Assembly: GCA_009774625.1 (NCBI GenBank)
Contig: VSOB01000005.1
Location: forward strand, 16,216-80,215
Direction of reading: 5' to 3'
DNA from: Lachnospiraceae bacterium
Lineage (GTDB): Bacteria > Bacillota > Clostridia > Lachnospirales > Lachnospiraceae
Length of the DNA: 64,000 bases
Position numbers and translations under genes: made by a program. Positions 17,169-24,776 of this stretch are shown here, one piece after another; position 1 is the first letter of the stretch; each line of letters opens with the position of its first letter. The notes under the pieces were generated by a model, which searched no databases, was not told the DNA's origin, and was given only the letters and a program-made list of their open reading frames with translations.

Positions 17169-17522
17169 ATGGCTTTATTTGAGGAATTAAAAGCTCTGGG
17201 TGTGGATGTAGACGGAGGGCTGAAACGGATCAATAACAATGAGAAACTTTATACAAGACTGCTGGGTTCTTTTGTCAAGTCGATTGAATCTCAGTATGTG
17301 CAGCCGGATTTTGATGCTGCCGAGTGCGAAGGGGCAATTGAAAAGGCCCATGCTATCAAGGGAACGGCAGGTAATCTGTCTATTACGCCGGTATATGAAG
17401 CCTACACCGAAGTGGTGAATCTGCTCCGGAAAGGACAGATCGAAGAGGCCAGACCGATTCTGACCAGGATACTTCCCATCCAGAATGAGATTGCCGCCTG
17501 CATCAAAAGTCATATGGCATAA
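17169..17522 (+). CDS. Stand-alone HPt phosphotransfer protein
   Basis: About 117 residues, all helical, with the HPt signature AIEKAHAIKGTAGNL (phospho-histidine H61 counting from the ATG). HPt proteins pass phosphate between the receiver domain of a hybrid kinase and a final response regulator. The next gene encodes just such a hybrid kinase and starts 37 bases later. Two starts are possible: ATG 17169, 11 bases from AGGAG, or TTG 17163, 5 bases from it; the product differs by two residues. A TATGAT box at 17132 could be its promoter but has no convincing -35. Confidence 0.88.
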   Translation: MALFEELKALGVDVDGGLKRINNNEKLYTRLLGSFVKSIESQYVQPDFDAAECEGAIEKAHAIKGTAGNLSITPVYEAYTEVVNLLRKGQIEEARPILTRILPIQNEIAACIKSHMA

Positions 17523-17559
17523 AGTTACTGCATAATGCTGACACATTGGAGCGAAAAGA

Positions 17560-20100
17560 ATGAATAAAAGGATAAACAATTTTTTCAGGAGCAGTGTTGT
17601 GGCTGTTGTGGCTGTGTGTGTGGTAGTATTTATTTTTCTGACTTCTTTTATGACCCATCAGACCAAGCGGACGGTTATGGAAATCAGCGACAAATACATG
17701 GCTGAGATGAGCAGACAGATTAAACAGAAGTTTGAGGCGATTATTATGCTGCGGCTGAGTCAGGTGGAAGGCATGATAATGCGTACTCCTCCGGAAGAGG
17801 CAGAATATGGCGCCGAAATGCTGGAAGAGTTGATGATGAGTGCCGAGATCCGGAACTTTTCCTGGCTGGGACTGTATGACAGGGACGGCAAGATCGAAAA
17901 GATTTATGGTGAGGAGATTGAGATCGTCAATGACGGAGATATGCTGAGTTCCCTTGAAGAGGATGGTATGCTGGTAGAAGAGGGAAAAACTTCTGAAGGA
18001 GAAAAACTGCTACTTCTGGGAGCAAAGGCGGCTTATCCTATGGGGAACGGCAACACCAGTGCGGCGCTGGTTGCCGGACTTCCGATGGATTATCTGGGTA
18101 TGGTACTGTTTCTGAATGAAAATGATGCGATGGTGTATTCGCATATCATAGACGGCGAAGGGAATTTTGTAGTCCGGAGTGCGGATGCGTTCCGGGAGAA
18201 CTATTTTACCCGGATGCGGGAACAGTTTGAGGTGTTCGAAGGCAAAGAAGCAGAGGAATATGTCAGTGAGTTGCAGGAGGCTATATCGAACCGCAGTGTG
18301 TATTCTACAATGGTTTCCATGGAGGGAGAGCAGTTGCATCTGTATTGTCTGCCACTTTCGGAAAACACTTCCTGGTATCTGATCTCTGCCCTGCCCAACG
18401 GATATATGGAAGAGTCTGTTTCCAGGCTGGACAGCATGCGTACCCTGGTGATGGTATGTTCTGTGGGAATGATCCTGCTGGTGATGTCGGTGATTTTTGT
18501 GATCTATTACCGGCTGTCCAAACAGCAGATCAGAGATCTGGACCAGGCTATGGGAGAAGCAGTGCATGCCAATATGGCTAAGAGTGAATTTCTCTCCAGT
18601 ATGAGTCATGATATCCGGTCTCCGATGAATGCTATTATCGGTATGACGGAGATTGCCCAGAGAAATATTGACGATAAAGCCAGGGTGAAGGACTGTCTGC
18701 ACAAAGTGTCGCTGTCCAGCAAGCATCTGCTGGGGCTGATCAACGATGTGCTGGATATGTCCAAGATTGAAAGCGGAAAGATGACCCTGAATGAGGTGCC
18801 CATGTCTCTCAGGGAAGTGATGGATGATATTGTCAACATCATACTGCCTCAGGTCAAAGCCAGGGCACAGCAGTTTGATATTTATATTCAGAAAATCATG
18901 ACGGAGAATGTATACTGCGATACTGTGCGTCTGAATCAGGTACTGATCAATCTGCTTACCAATGCGGTCAAGTTTACGCCGGAAGGCGGCCGGGTGGATG
19001 TGCATGTATTCCAGGAAGCCTCTCCTTTAGGGGAGGAATATATCCGAAACCATTTTGAGGTGGAGGATACGGGTATCGGTATGTCGGAGGACTTTCAGAA
19101 AAAGATATGGGATACCTTTTCCAGAGAAGAAACTGATGAGGTGCGGCATATTGTGGGAGCCGGCCTGGGTACTTCCATTACGAAAAAAATCATTGAACTG
19201 ATGGGCGGCAACATTGAACTGAAAAGTAAACTCGGAAAGGGCAGCACCTTCCATGTGACGCTTGACCTGAGAAAAGCGGATGCCAGCGAAATGGAGATGA
19301 GACTGCCCGAATGGAATATTCTGGTGGTGGATGATAATGAATGGCTGTGCCTGAGTGCGGTTTCTAATCTGGAGGAACTGGGAGTTCATGCGGAGTGGAC
19401 GCTGGATGGCCGGGATGCCGTCAGGATAATTGAAGAGCGCCATAACAAAGGAGAGGACTACCGGTTTGTGCTGGTAGACTGGAAGATGCCCAATATGGAC
19501 GGCATTGAAACCATCCGGGAAATCCGTAAACGGGTGGGCAGAAGTGTTTCTATTTTCCTGATTTCGGCCTATGACTGGAATGAACTGGGAGAGGATGTGG
19601 CGCCGGAGATCGAAGGCTTTATTTCCAAACCGCTCTTTAAATCCACATTGTACGAGTGGCTGAAGCAGTATACGGAAGGATATGATGCACAGTCGGAGGA
19701 AAAAGAGGAGGAGGTGGACTTCACAGGGAAGCACATTCTTCTGGCAGAAGATATGGACATTAACTGGGAAGTGGCTTATGAGATCCTTTCCATTACCGGA
19801 ATGGTGCTGGATCGGGCCGAAAACGGACAGATCTGCGTGGATATGTTCCAGAAGTCCGAGGTGGGCTACTATGATGCCATTTTGATGGATCTGCGTATGC
19901 CTGTAATGAACGGATACGACGCCACAAAGGCGATCCGCGCACTGGGGCGTCCGGATAATAATCTGCCGATCATAGCGATGACCGCAGATGCCTTTTCGGA
20001 CGATGCAGAGCATTGTCTGCAGTGTGGCATGAATGCCCACATTCCCAAGCCGCTGGACATCGGTGAATGCATGAGGGTACTGCAGAAGTTCCTGGGCTGA
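17560..20100 (+). CDS. Membrane hybrid histidine kinase with two receiver domains
   Basis: The 846-residue protein has TM1 at about 11-31, an outside sensor domain of about 260 residues (Cache-like by size and place, not firmly recognised) and TM2 at about 295-316. HisKA follows with KSEFLSSMSHDIRSPMNAII (H350), then a HATPase (LINLLTNAVKF, EDTGIGM, GAGLGTSITKKIIELMGG). Receiver 1 (about 585-703) has D640 in LVDWKMPNMDG; receiver 2 (about 722-846) has D777 in LMDLRMPVMNG and lysine in IPKPL. Its architecture calls for an HPt partner, which is encoded just upstream. No DNA-binding output gene is adjacent. Confidence 0.93.
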   Translation: MNKRINNFFRSSVVAVVAVCVVVFIFLTSFMTHQTKRTVMEISDKYMAEMSRQIKQKFEAIIMLRLSQVEGMIMRTPPEEAEYGAEMLEELMMSAEIRNFSWLGLYDRDGKIEKIYGEEIEIVNDGDMLSSLEEDGMLVEEGKTSEGEKLLLLGAKAAYPMGNGNTSAALVAGLPMDYLGMVLFLNENDAMVYSHIIDGEGNFVVRSADAFRENYFTRMREQFEVFEGKEAEEYVSELQEAISNRSVYSTMVSMEGEQLHLYCLPLSENTSWYLISALPNGYMEESVSRLDSMRTLVMVCSVGMILLVMSVIFVIYYRLSKQQIRDLDQAMGEAVHANMAKSEFLSSMSHDIRSPMNAIIGMTEIAQRNIDDKARVKDCLHKVSLSSKHLLGLINDVLDMSKIESGKMTLNEVPMSLREVMDDIVNIILPQVKARAQQFDIYIQKIMTENVYCDTVRLNQVLINLLTNAVKFTPEGGRVDVHVFQEASPLGEEYIRNHFEVEDTGIGMSEDFQKKIWDTFSREETDEVRHIVGAGLGTSITKKIIELMGGNIELKSKLGKGSTFHVTLDLRKADASEMEMRLPEWNILVVDDNEWLCLSAVSNLEELGVHAEWTLDGRDAVRIIEERHNKGEDYRFVLVDWKMPNMDGIETIREIRKRVGRSVSIFLISAYDWNELGEDVAPEIEGFISKPLFKSTLYEWLKQYTEGYDAQSEEKEEEVDFTGKHILLAEDMDINWEVAYEILSITGMVLDRAENGQICVDMFQKSEVGYYDAILMDLRMPVMNGYDATKAIRALGRPDNNLPIIAMTADAFSDDAEHCLQCGMNAHIPKPLDIGECMRVLQKFLG

Positions 20101-20121
20101 TCCGGGAGATTCTGGGAAGTC

Positions 20122-20150
20122 TTGCTTTTATGACAGACCGGTGGTATACT
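20122..20150 (+). promoter_or_regulatory. Sigma-A-type promoter of the motor pair
   Basis: TTGCTT (20122-20127), 17-base spacer, TATACT (20145-20150). It starts 21 bases after the hybrid kinase stop and precedes a leader hairpin. Confidence 0.72.
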
Positions 20151-20173
20151 GAAACAGAATCAAGGGAAGAACG

Positions 20174-20204
20174 AAAAAGAGTGGAATGCGTTCCACTCTT
20201 TTTT
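20174..20204 (+). terminator. Leader terminator/attenuator before the motor pair
   Basis: A perfect 13-bp stem, AAAAAGAGTGGAA (20174-20186) with TTCCACTCTTTTT (20191-20203), loop TGCG, ends in a T-run. It lies after the promoter and 18 bases before the ATG, so most transcripts could stop before the gene. The stem core is identical to that in the rimP leader. Confidence 0.8.
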
Positions 20205-20221
20205 CTAAAGAGGAGGTTTTT

Positions 20222-21352
20222 ATGAGAAACAAATGGTATATTCTGTTGATTGTAGTTTATATTCTGACCTTTGGCTTTATCCTGGATATCAATGGGGTGT
20301 TTGCCGGGGAAGTGGTGCTGACAGCCAATCTGGTGATCAATGTGTCCTTTCTGGCCATTATCGGTATTCTGTTTCTGTTTTCCATCATCAGCTTTATCCG
20401 GCTGAATTCCCTGACAGGTGCGATGGCGAGGGCGGCAGGTGAGATGGAGCGGCAGTTTGAGCCGGACCGGAAAAATCTCTGGCCGGATTACCGGAAGAAA
20501 CCGGAGCCTTTTTCCAATACTACCTTAAACCGCAGGTTTGCCATGTATCAGAAGCATGTGAGTGTACATACGGATAAAAAAGGGAATGTGACAGACGCCT
20601 GTCCGGTGGAAACCTACATAAATGAAGCGCTGGTGAATCAGGTGGGCAGGACTTGGTTCAACACGAATATTTCCGGCGCTATGACAGGACTGGGCATCCT
20701 GGGAACTTTTCTGGGCCTGTCGCTGGGGCTGAGTTCCTTTTCGGGCAATGATATTTTTACGATATCCGAAAATATCGCACCGCTGCTGGATGGTATGAAA
20801 GTGGCTTTCCATACATCCGTGTATGGTATTTTCTTTTCTCTGATCTTTTCTTTTGTATACCGGAGTCTGATGTCCGATGCCTATGATAAGCTGGACCGGT
20901 TTTTGGATGCGTTTCATGAGTATGTGCAGCCCAAAGTTCACACCAGACAGGAGGCACTTGGCAGTATGCTGTTGTATCAGGCAAATATGGCGGGTTCTCT
21001 TCGGAAGATACAGGAGCTTTTGCAGGGCAACGCACAGGCGCAGCTTGAAGGAGTGGAGCAGATCGTCCGTCAGTTTATGACATGTATGTCGGAAACTATG
21101 GGGACAGAGCTGGGAAAGCTGGGCAGGAGCCTGGAGCAGTCCTGTGAAGCACAGGGAAACTGCGGGGAAGAGCTGCGGCAGTTAACAGAAAGGATGCAGA
21201 AGATGCTGGAGTCCTGTAATACACTGAATGAGGTACTGGCGCATACAGTGGACCGACAGAAAAAAGTGGAGGACACGCTCTCTGATACATGCGAAAGAAT
21301 CGGCAATGAGCTGTATGCACTGGGACAGATGAGGGATATGTATGAGAAATAA
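20222..21352 (+). CDS. MotA/TolQ/ExbB-family proton channel subunit (ZorA-like)
   Basis: The 376-residue membrane protein has TM segments at about 6-22, 38-60, 151-171 and 191-213. The third carries the family motif GLGILGTFLGLSLGL and the fourth the GMKVAFHTSVYGIFFSLIF segment that lines the channel in MotA, TolQ, ExbB and ZorA. About 85 cytosolic residues lie between TM2 and TM3. The last 160 residues are a helical, probably coiled-coil tail projecting into the cytosol, as in ZorA but shorter. ATG 20222 follows AGGAGG. The next gene overlaps its end by 11 bases and encodes the matching stator partner. Zorya effector genes are absent, so a defence role is not supported. Confidence 0.87.
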   Translation: MRNKWYILLIVVYILTFGFILDINGVFAGEVVLTANLVINVSFLAIIGILFLFSIISFIRLNSLTGAMARAAGEMERQFEPDRKNLWPDYRKKPEPFSNTTLNRRFAMYQKHVSVHTDKKGNVTDACPVETYINEALVNQVGRTWFNTNISGAMTGLGILGTFLGLSLGLSSFSGNDIFTISENIAPLLDGMKVAFHTSVYGIFFSLIFSFVYRSLMSDAYDKLDRFLDAFHEYVQPKVHTRQEALGSMLLYQANMAGSLRKIQELLQGNAQAQLEGVEQIVRQFMTCMSETMGTELGKLGRSLEQSCEAQGNCGEELRQLTERMQKMLESCNTLNEVLAHTVDRQKKVEDTLSDTCERIGNELYALGQMRDMYEK

Positions 21353-22238
21353 AAGAAAAGAGATATTTGAAGAGCCAGGTTACTGGCAGTCTTATTCGGA
21401 TATGATGGCGGCGCTTTTGCTGATCTTTATTCTGCTGATTGCCATTACCCTTTTTGTCTACAAACAGAAACGGACAGATCTGGAGGCGGCCCAGTTACAG
21501 TTGGATACGACACGGCAGGAACTGGAGGCATCAGAGCTGGAGCTTTTGAATTCCATGAAGGAACTGGAGGAGGCCTATGCAAAGGCCACTATGACAGAGG
21601 ATGAGCTGGCAGCGGCCTACCAGCGGATTGATGAGGCACAGGCGGAGCTGGATTCCACCAGAAGTGAGCTGCGGGATATCGTGGGCATCCGGACGGATAT
21701 CATCGGAGAGCTGCAGAAGCGGTTCGATAATTCATCCATGAAGGTGGATGCCCAGACAGGGACCATTACCTTTTCTTCGGATGTGCTGTTCCGTTATAAC
21801 AGTGCCAGACTGACGCCGGAGAGCAAGGCCACATTACAGGAAATCATCCCCATGTATCTGGGAGTTCTGCTGCAGGATACATTCCGTCCTTATATTTCGG
21901 AAATCATTATCGAAGGCCATACGGATACGGACGGAGATTATCAGAGCAATATGGTGCTGTCCACCAACCGGGCGGATTCGGTGGCCCAGTTCTGTCTGGA
22001 TGCGGAAAACGGTCTGACAGAGGAACAGATCGGGCAGCTCCAGGAGATGCTGACCGTGAACGGACGCTCCTACAGTGTACCCATCTATGAAGCAGGTACC
22101 GGTGAGGTGAATATGGCGGCTTCCCGCCGGGTGGAAATCAAGTTCCGCCTGAAGGAAGAGGAGATGATCGAAAAGATTACGGAGATTCTGGAACAGGACG
22201 GAGAGGAGGCGCAGTCCGGACAGGAAGCGTCGGAATAA
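21342..22238 (+). CDS. MotB/OmpA-domain stator partner (ZorB-like)
   Basis: The 298-residue protein begins with a short cytosolic tail and one TM helix (about 19-41). It has the buried aspartate D20 in SYSDMMAALLLIF, equivalent to the proton-carrying Asp of MotB/ZorB. A coiled coil (about 45-120) leads to an OmpA-type peptidoglycan-binding domain (about 140-275) with TFSSDVLFRYNSARLT, IIEGHTDTDGDYQSN and LSTNRADSV, and a closing ASRRVEIKF. The tail is acidic. It is translated by coupling to the channel gene. A peptidoglycan-anchored ion-driven 5:2 motor is the expected assembly; what it drives is unknown. Confidence 0.88.
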   Translation: MRNKRKEIFEEPGYWQSYSDMMAALLLIFILLIAITLFVYKQKRTDLEAAQLQLDTTRQELEASELELLNSMKELEEAYAKATMTEDELAAAYQRIDEAQAELDSTRSELRDIVGIRTDIIGELQKRFDNSSMKVDAQTGTITFSSDVLFRYNSARLTPESKATLQEIIPMYLGVLLQDTFRPYISEIIIEGHTDTDGDYQSNMVLSTNRADSVAQFCLDAENGLTEEQIGQLQEMLTVNGRSYSVPIYEAGTGEVNMAASRRVEIKFRLKEEEMIEKITEILEQDGEEAQSGQEASE

Positions 22239-22261
22239 CGTCATAATTTTTCCAAAAATGC

Positions 22262-22290
22262 TTGCAAATACTGGATAAAAGTGCTATACT
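22262..22290 (+). promoter_or_regulatory. Promoter of the rimP-nusA-infB operon
   Basis: TTGCAA (22262-22267), 17-base spacer, TATACT (22285-22290), which lies 121 bases before the rimP start. The long leader holds a terminator hairpin. Confidence 0.8.
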
Positions 22291-22324
22291 GTATAAGATT
22301 TAATAGTATAAGACAGAAAGTGTG

Positions 22325-22355
22325 AAGAGTGGAACGAGTTCCACTCTTTGTTTTT
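22325..22355 (+). terminator. Leader terminator/attenuator before rimP-nusA
   Basis: AAGAGTGGAA (22325-22334) and TTCCACTCTT (22339-22348) form a perfect 10-bp stem with loop CGAG, followed by TGTTTTT. It lies between the promoter and rimP, so it can only act on the operon's own transcript. A NusA-sensitive leader terminator is a plausible autoregulatory device for this operon. Confidence 0.78.
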
Positions 22356-22410
22356 GGTACATAGGTGAATATATGGCATAAATTCAGATGGAAGATAAAG
22401 GGGTGATTGT

Positions 22411-22872
22411 ATGGCAAAGAAAAAGTATGAGGAGAGAACGCAGGAGCTGCTTGTGCCGATTGCAGAGGAGGCAGGAGTGGGGATCTATGATGTGGAATAT
22501 GTAAAGGAAGGCAGAGAGTTTTATCTGCGGGCTTATATTGATAAAGAAGGGGGCGTTACGATCCAGGACTGTGAAAGGGTCAGCAGGGCACTTTCTGACA
22601 GGCTGGATGAAGAGGACTTTATTGAAGATGCCTATATTCTGGAGGTTAGCAGTCCCGGACTGGGAAGGACATTGAAAAAAGACCGGCATCTGCAGATGAG
22701 CATGGGGGAGACTGTGGAAGTGAAAACCTATGTGCCCATAGACAAACAGAAAGAATTTACAGGGGATTTAAAGGCATTTGATGAGGATACCATTACGATA
22801 GAAACAGACGGTGTGCCGAGGGTTTTTGCAAGGAAAGAGGTTGCGCGGATCAAACTGGCGCTGGATTTTTAG
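22411..22872 (+). CDS. rimP: Ribosome maturation factor RimP
   Basis: RimP helps assemble the 30S subunit. The 153 residues show the family pattern: an N-terminal alpha/beta domain with GVGIYDVEYVKEGREFYLRAYID and DCERVSRALSDRLDEED, then YILEVSSPGLGR, and a C-terminal SH3-like domain ending FARKEVARIKLALDF. It is the first gene of the conserved rimP-nusA-ylxR-ylxQ-infB-rbfA operon. The ATG at 22411 is preceded by AAAGGGGTG. Confidence 0.96.
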   Translation: MAKKKYEERTQELLVPIAEEAGVGIYDVEYVKEGREFYLRAYIDKEGGVTIQDCERVSRALSDRLDEEDFIEDAYILEVSSPGLGRTLKKDRHLQMSMGETVEVKTYVPIDKQKEFTGDLKAFDEDTITIETDGVPRVFARKEVARIKLALDF

Positions 22873-22902
22873 GAGAAAAGGAATTAGGAGGAATCGGAAA
22901 AA

Positions 22903-24189
22903 ATGAACAAAGAGTTAATGGAAGCGCTTGATATTTTGGAGAGAGAAAAAGAAATCAGCAAAGACACTTTGTTTGAGGCAATTGAAAATTCTCTGATTAC
23001 GGCATGCAAAAATCATTTCGGCAAATCAGATAATATCAAAGTTGAAATTGACAGGGAAACTTGTGATTTTGTCTGTTATGCGGAAAAAGAAGTGGTGGAG
23101 GAAGTGGAGGATGACTGCCTGCAGATTTCTCTGGAGGATGCCAGGGAAGTCTCGCATAACGCTCAGTTGGGCGATATGATTCATATCGAGATCAAATCCA
23201 AAGAGTTTGGCCGTATCGCAACCCAGAATGCCAAAAATGTAATTCTGCAGAAAATCCGGGAAGAAGAAAAAAGTGTGATTTACAATCAGTACTGCAAAAA
23301 GGAAAAGGATATCGTAACAGGTGTGGTACAGCGGTATCTGGGACGGAACATCAGCATCAATCTGGGAAAGGCGGATGCGATTCTGACAGAGAGTGAGCAG
23401 ATCAAAGGAGAGGTATTCAAACCTACGGAGAGGATTAAGGTCTATATTCTTGAAGTGCGGAATATGTCCAAAGAACCCAAGATTCTGGTGAGCCGGACCC
23501 ACCCGGAGATGGTAAAGCGTCTGTTTGAAGCGGAAGTAACCGAGATCAAGGACGGAACGGTGGAGATCAAAAGCATTGCCAGAGAGGCGGGCAGCCGGAC
23601 GAAGATTGCGGTGTGGTCCAGAAATCCCAATGTGGATGCGGTGGGTGCCTGCGTGGGGATGAACGGCGCCAGAGTCAATGCCATCGTGGAGGAGCTGAGA
23701 GGGGAAAAGATTGATATTATCAACTGGGATGAAAACCCCGGCAATCTGATTCAAAATGCCCTTTCTCCTGCGAAAATCGTTGCGGTATTTGCGGATCCGG
23801 ATGAAAAGACAGCCAAAGTGGTGGTGCCTGATTATCAGCTTTCCCTTGCCATCGGAAAGGAAGGGCAGAATGCAAGACTGGCGGCGCGGCTGACCGGTTA
23901 TAAAATAGACATCAAGAGCGAGACACAGGCAAAGGATACACCCGGATTCCGGTACGAGGACTATATGGATGAGTACGAGGATGACTATGAGGAGGAAGAG
24001 GGCCTGGATTTTGAAGATTCTTATGAAGAGACAGAAGAGGGCCTTGTAGAGCAGGGACAGGAGCCGGAAGGAGATATAAGTATAAAAGAAGAAGGCCTTG
24101 TTTTTGGAGAAGAACAGGAAGAGACATATGATCTGCCTGAGGAAGGAGAAGCGGAATGGGACGGTTCGGGAGAAGTCTATGAAGAGTAA
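22903..24189 (+). CDS. nusA: Transcription termination/antitermination factor NusA
   Basis: NusA binds RNA polymerase and promotes pausing and hairpin termination. The 428-residue protein has the polymerase-binding N-terminal domain (1-130), an S1 domain (about 135-200; IVTGVVQRYLGRNISINLG), and two KH domains (about 225-340; VGACVGMNGARVNAIVEELRGE and LAIGKEGQNARLAARLTGYKIDI). It ends in a strongly acidic tail (about 346-428, rich in Glu, Asp, Tyr and Gly) in place of the Ala/Glu repeats of enterics. ylxR overlaps its last 11 bases. Confidence 0.97.
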   Translation: MNKELMEALDILEREKEISKDTLFEAIENSLITACKNHFGKSDNIKVEIDRETCDFVCYAEKEVVEEVEDDCLQISLEDAREVSHNAQLGDMIHIEIKSKEFGRIATQNAKNVILQKIREEEKSVIYNQYCKKEKDIVTGVVQRYLGRNISINLGKADAILTESEQIKGEVFKPTERIKVYILEVRNMSKEPKILVSRTHPEMVKRLFEAEVTEIKDGTVEIKSIAREAGSRTKIAVWSRNPNVDAVGACVGMNGARVNAIVEELRGEKIDIINWDENPGNLIQNALSPAKIVAVFADPDEKTAKVVVPDYQLSLAIGKEGQNARLAARLTGYKIDIKSETQAKDTPGFRYEDYMDEYEDDYEEEEGLDFEDSYEETEEGLVEQGQEPEGDISIKEEGLVFGEEQEETYDLPEEGEAEWDGSGEVYEE

Positions 24190-24451
24190 GAAGGTTCCGC
24201 TCAGACAATGTATCGGCTGTGGGGAGATGAAGGCCAAGAGTGAGATGATGCGCGTTTTGAAGGATGCGCAGGGCGAGATCACATTGGATGTAACAGGCAG
24301 GAAAAACGGAAGAGGCGCTTATCTTTGTGTTTCCGAAGCATGCCTGCAAAGCGCAAGAAAGAACAAAGGACTGGAGCGTTCTTTCAGGATGAGCATTCCG
24401 GAGCAAGTTTATGAGAATCTGGAAAAGGAGTTTCAGAGGAACAGAGAATGA
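24179..24451 (+). CDS. ylxR: YlxR/RnpM family RNA-binding protein
   Basis: A 90-residue basic protein with the family start KKVPLRQCIGCGEMKAK and the signature GRGAYLCVSEACLQSARKNKGLERSF. Family members bind RNA; RnpM of Bacillus interacts with the RNase P RNA. The start at ATG 24179 inside the end of nusA is chosen because family homology starts at MKSKKVPLRQC; an in-frame upstream ATG would add 27 residues that only shadow nusA. Its stop overlaps the next start (ATGA). Confidence 0.93.
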   Translation: MKSKKVPLRQCIGCGEMKAKSEMMRVLKDAQGEITLDVTGRKNGRGAYLCVSEACLQSARKNKGLERSFRMSIPEQVYENLEKEFQRNRE

Positions 24452-24756
24452 ACAATAAGATACTGTCGTTGCTGGGACTGGCAACCAGATCCGGAAATCT
24501 GGTCAGCGGAGAGTTTATGACGGAGAAGGCGGTAAAAGAGCGGAAAGCCTTTCTCGTGGTCGTAAGCAGCGAAGCATCCGGCAATACGAAAAAGAAATTT
24601 ACAAATATGTGCAGCTTTTATGAAGTGCCTCTGTATTTCTATGGAACGATGGAAGCGTTGGGACACAGTATAGGAAAAGAATTTCGGGCGTCGATCGCAG
24701 TGACGGACGAAGGGTTTGCAAAGAACATCATAAATAAGCTGGAATGTGAAAAATAA
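24448..24756 (+). CDS. ylxQ: L7Ae-family ribosomal-like protein YlxQ
   Basis: The 102-residue product has the L7Ae/L30e/Gadd45 fold signature: ILSLLGLATRSGNLVSGE, FLVVVSSEASGNTKKKF, VPLYFYGTMEALGHSIGKEFRASIAV. These proteins bind kink-turn RNAs. It lies between ylxR and infB as in most Firmicutes and is start-stop coupled to ylxR. Confidence 0.93.
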   Translation: MNNKILSLLGLATRSGNLVSGEFMTEKAVKERKAFLVVVSSEASGNTKKKFTNMCSFYEVPLYFYGTMEALGHSIGKEFRASIAVTDEGFAKNIINKLECEK

Positions 24757-24776
24757 CGAATACGGAGGTAGTGAGT

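Noticed and set aside
20222..22238. A complete Zorya anti-phage system
   Set aside because: Only ZorA/ZorB-like genes are present; rimP follows directly and no ZorC, ZorD or ZorE candidate is in the window.
23026..24282. 418-residue open frame on the minus strand
   Set aside because: It is antisense to nusA and ylxR with Phe/Leu/His-rich sequence typical of a shadow frame.
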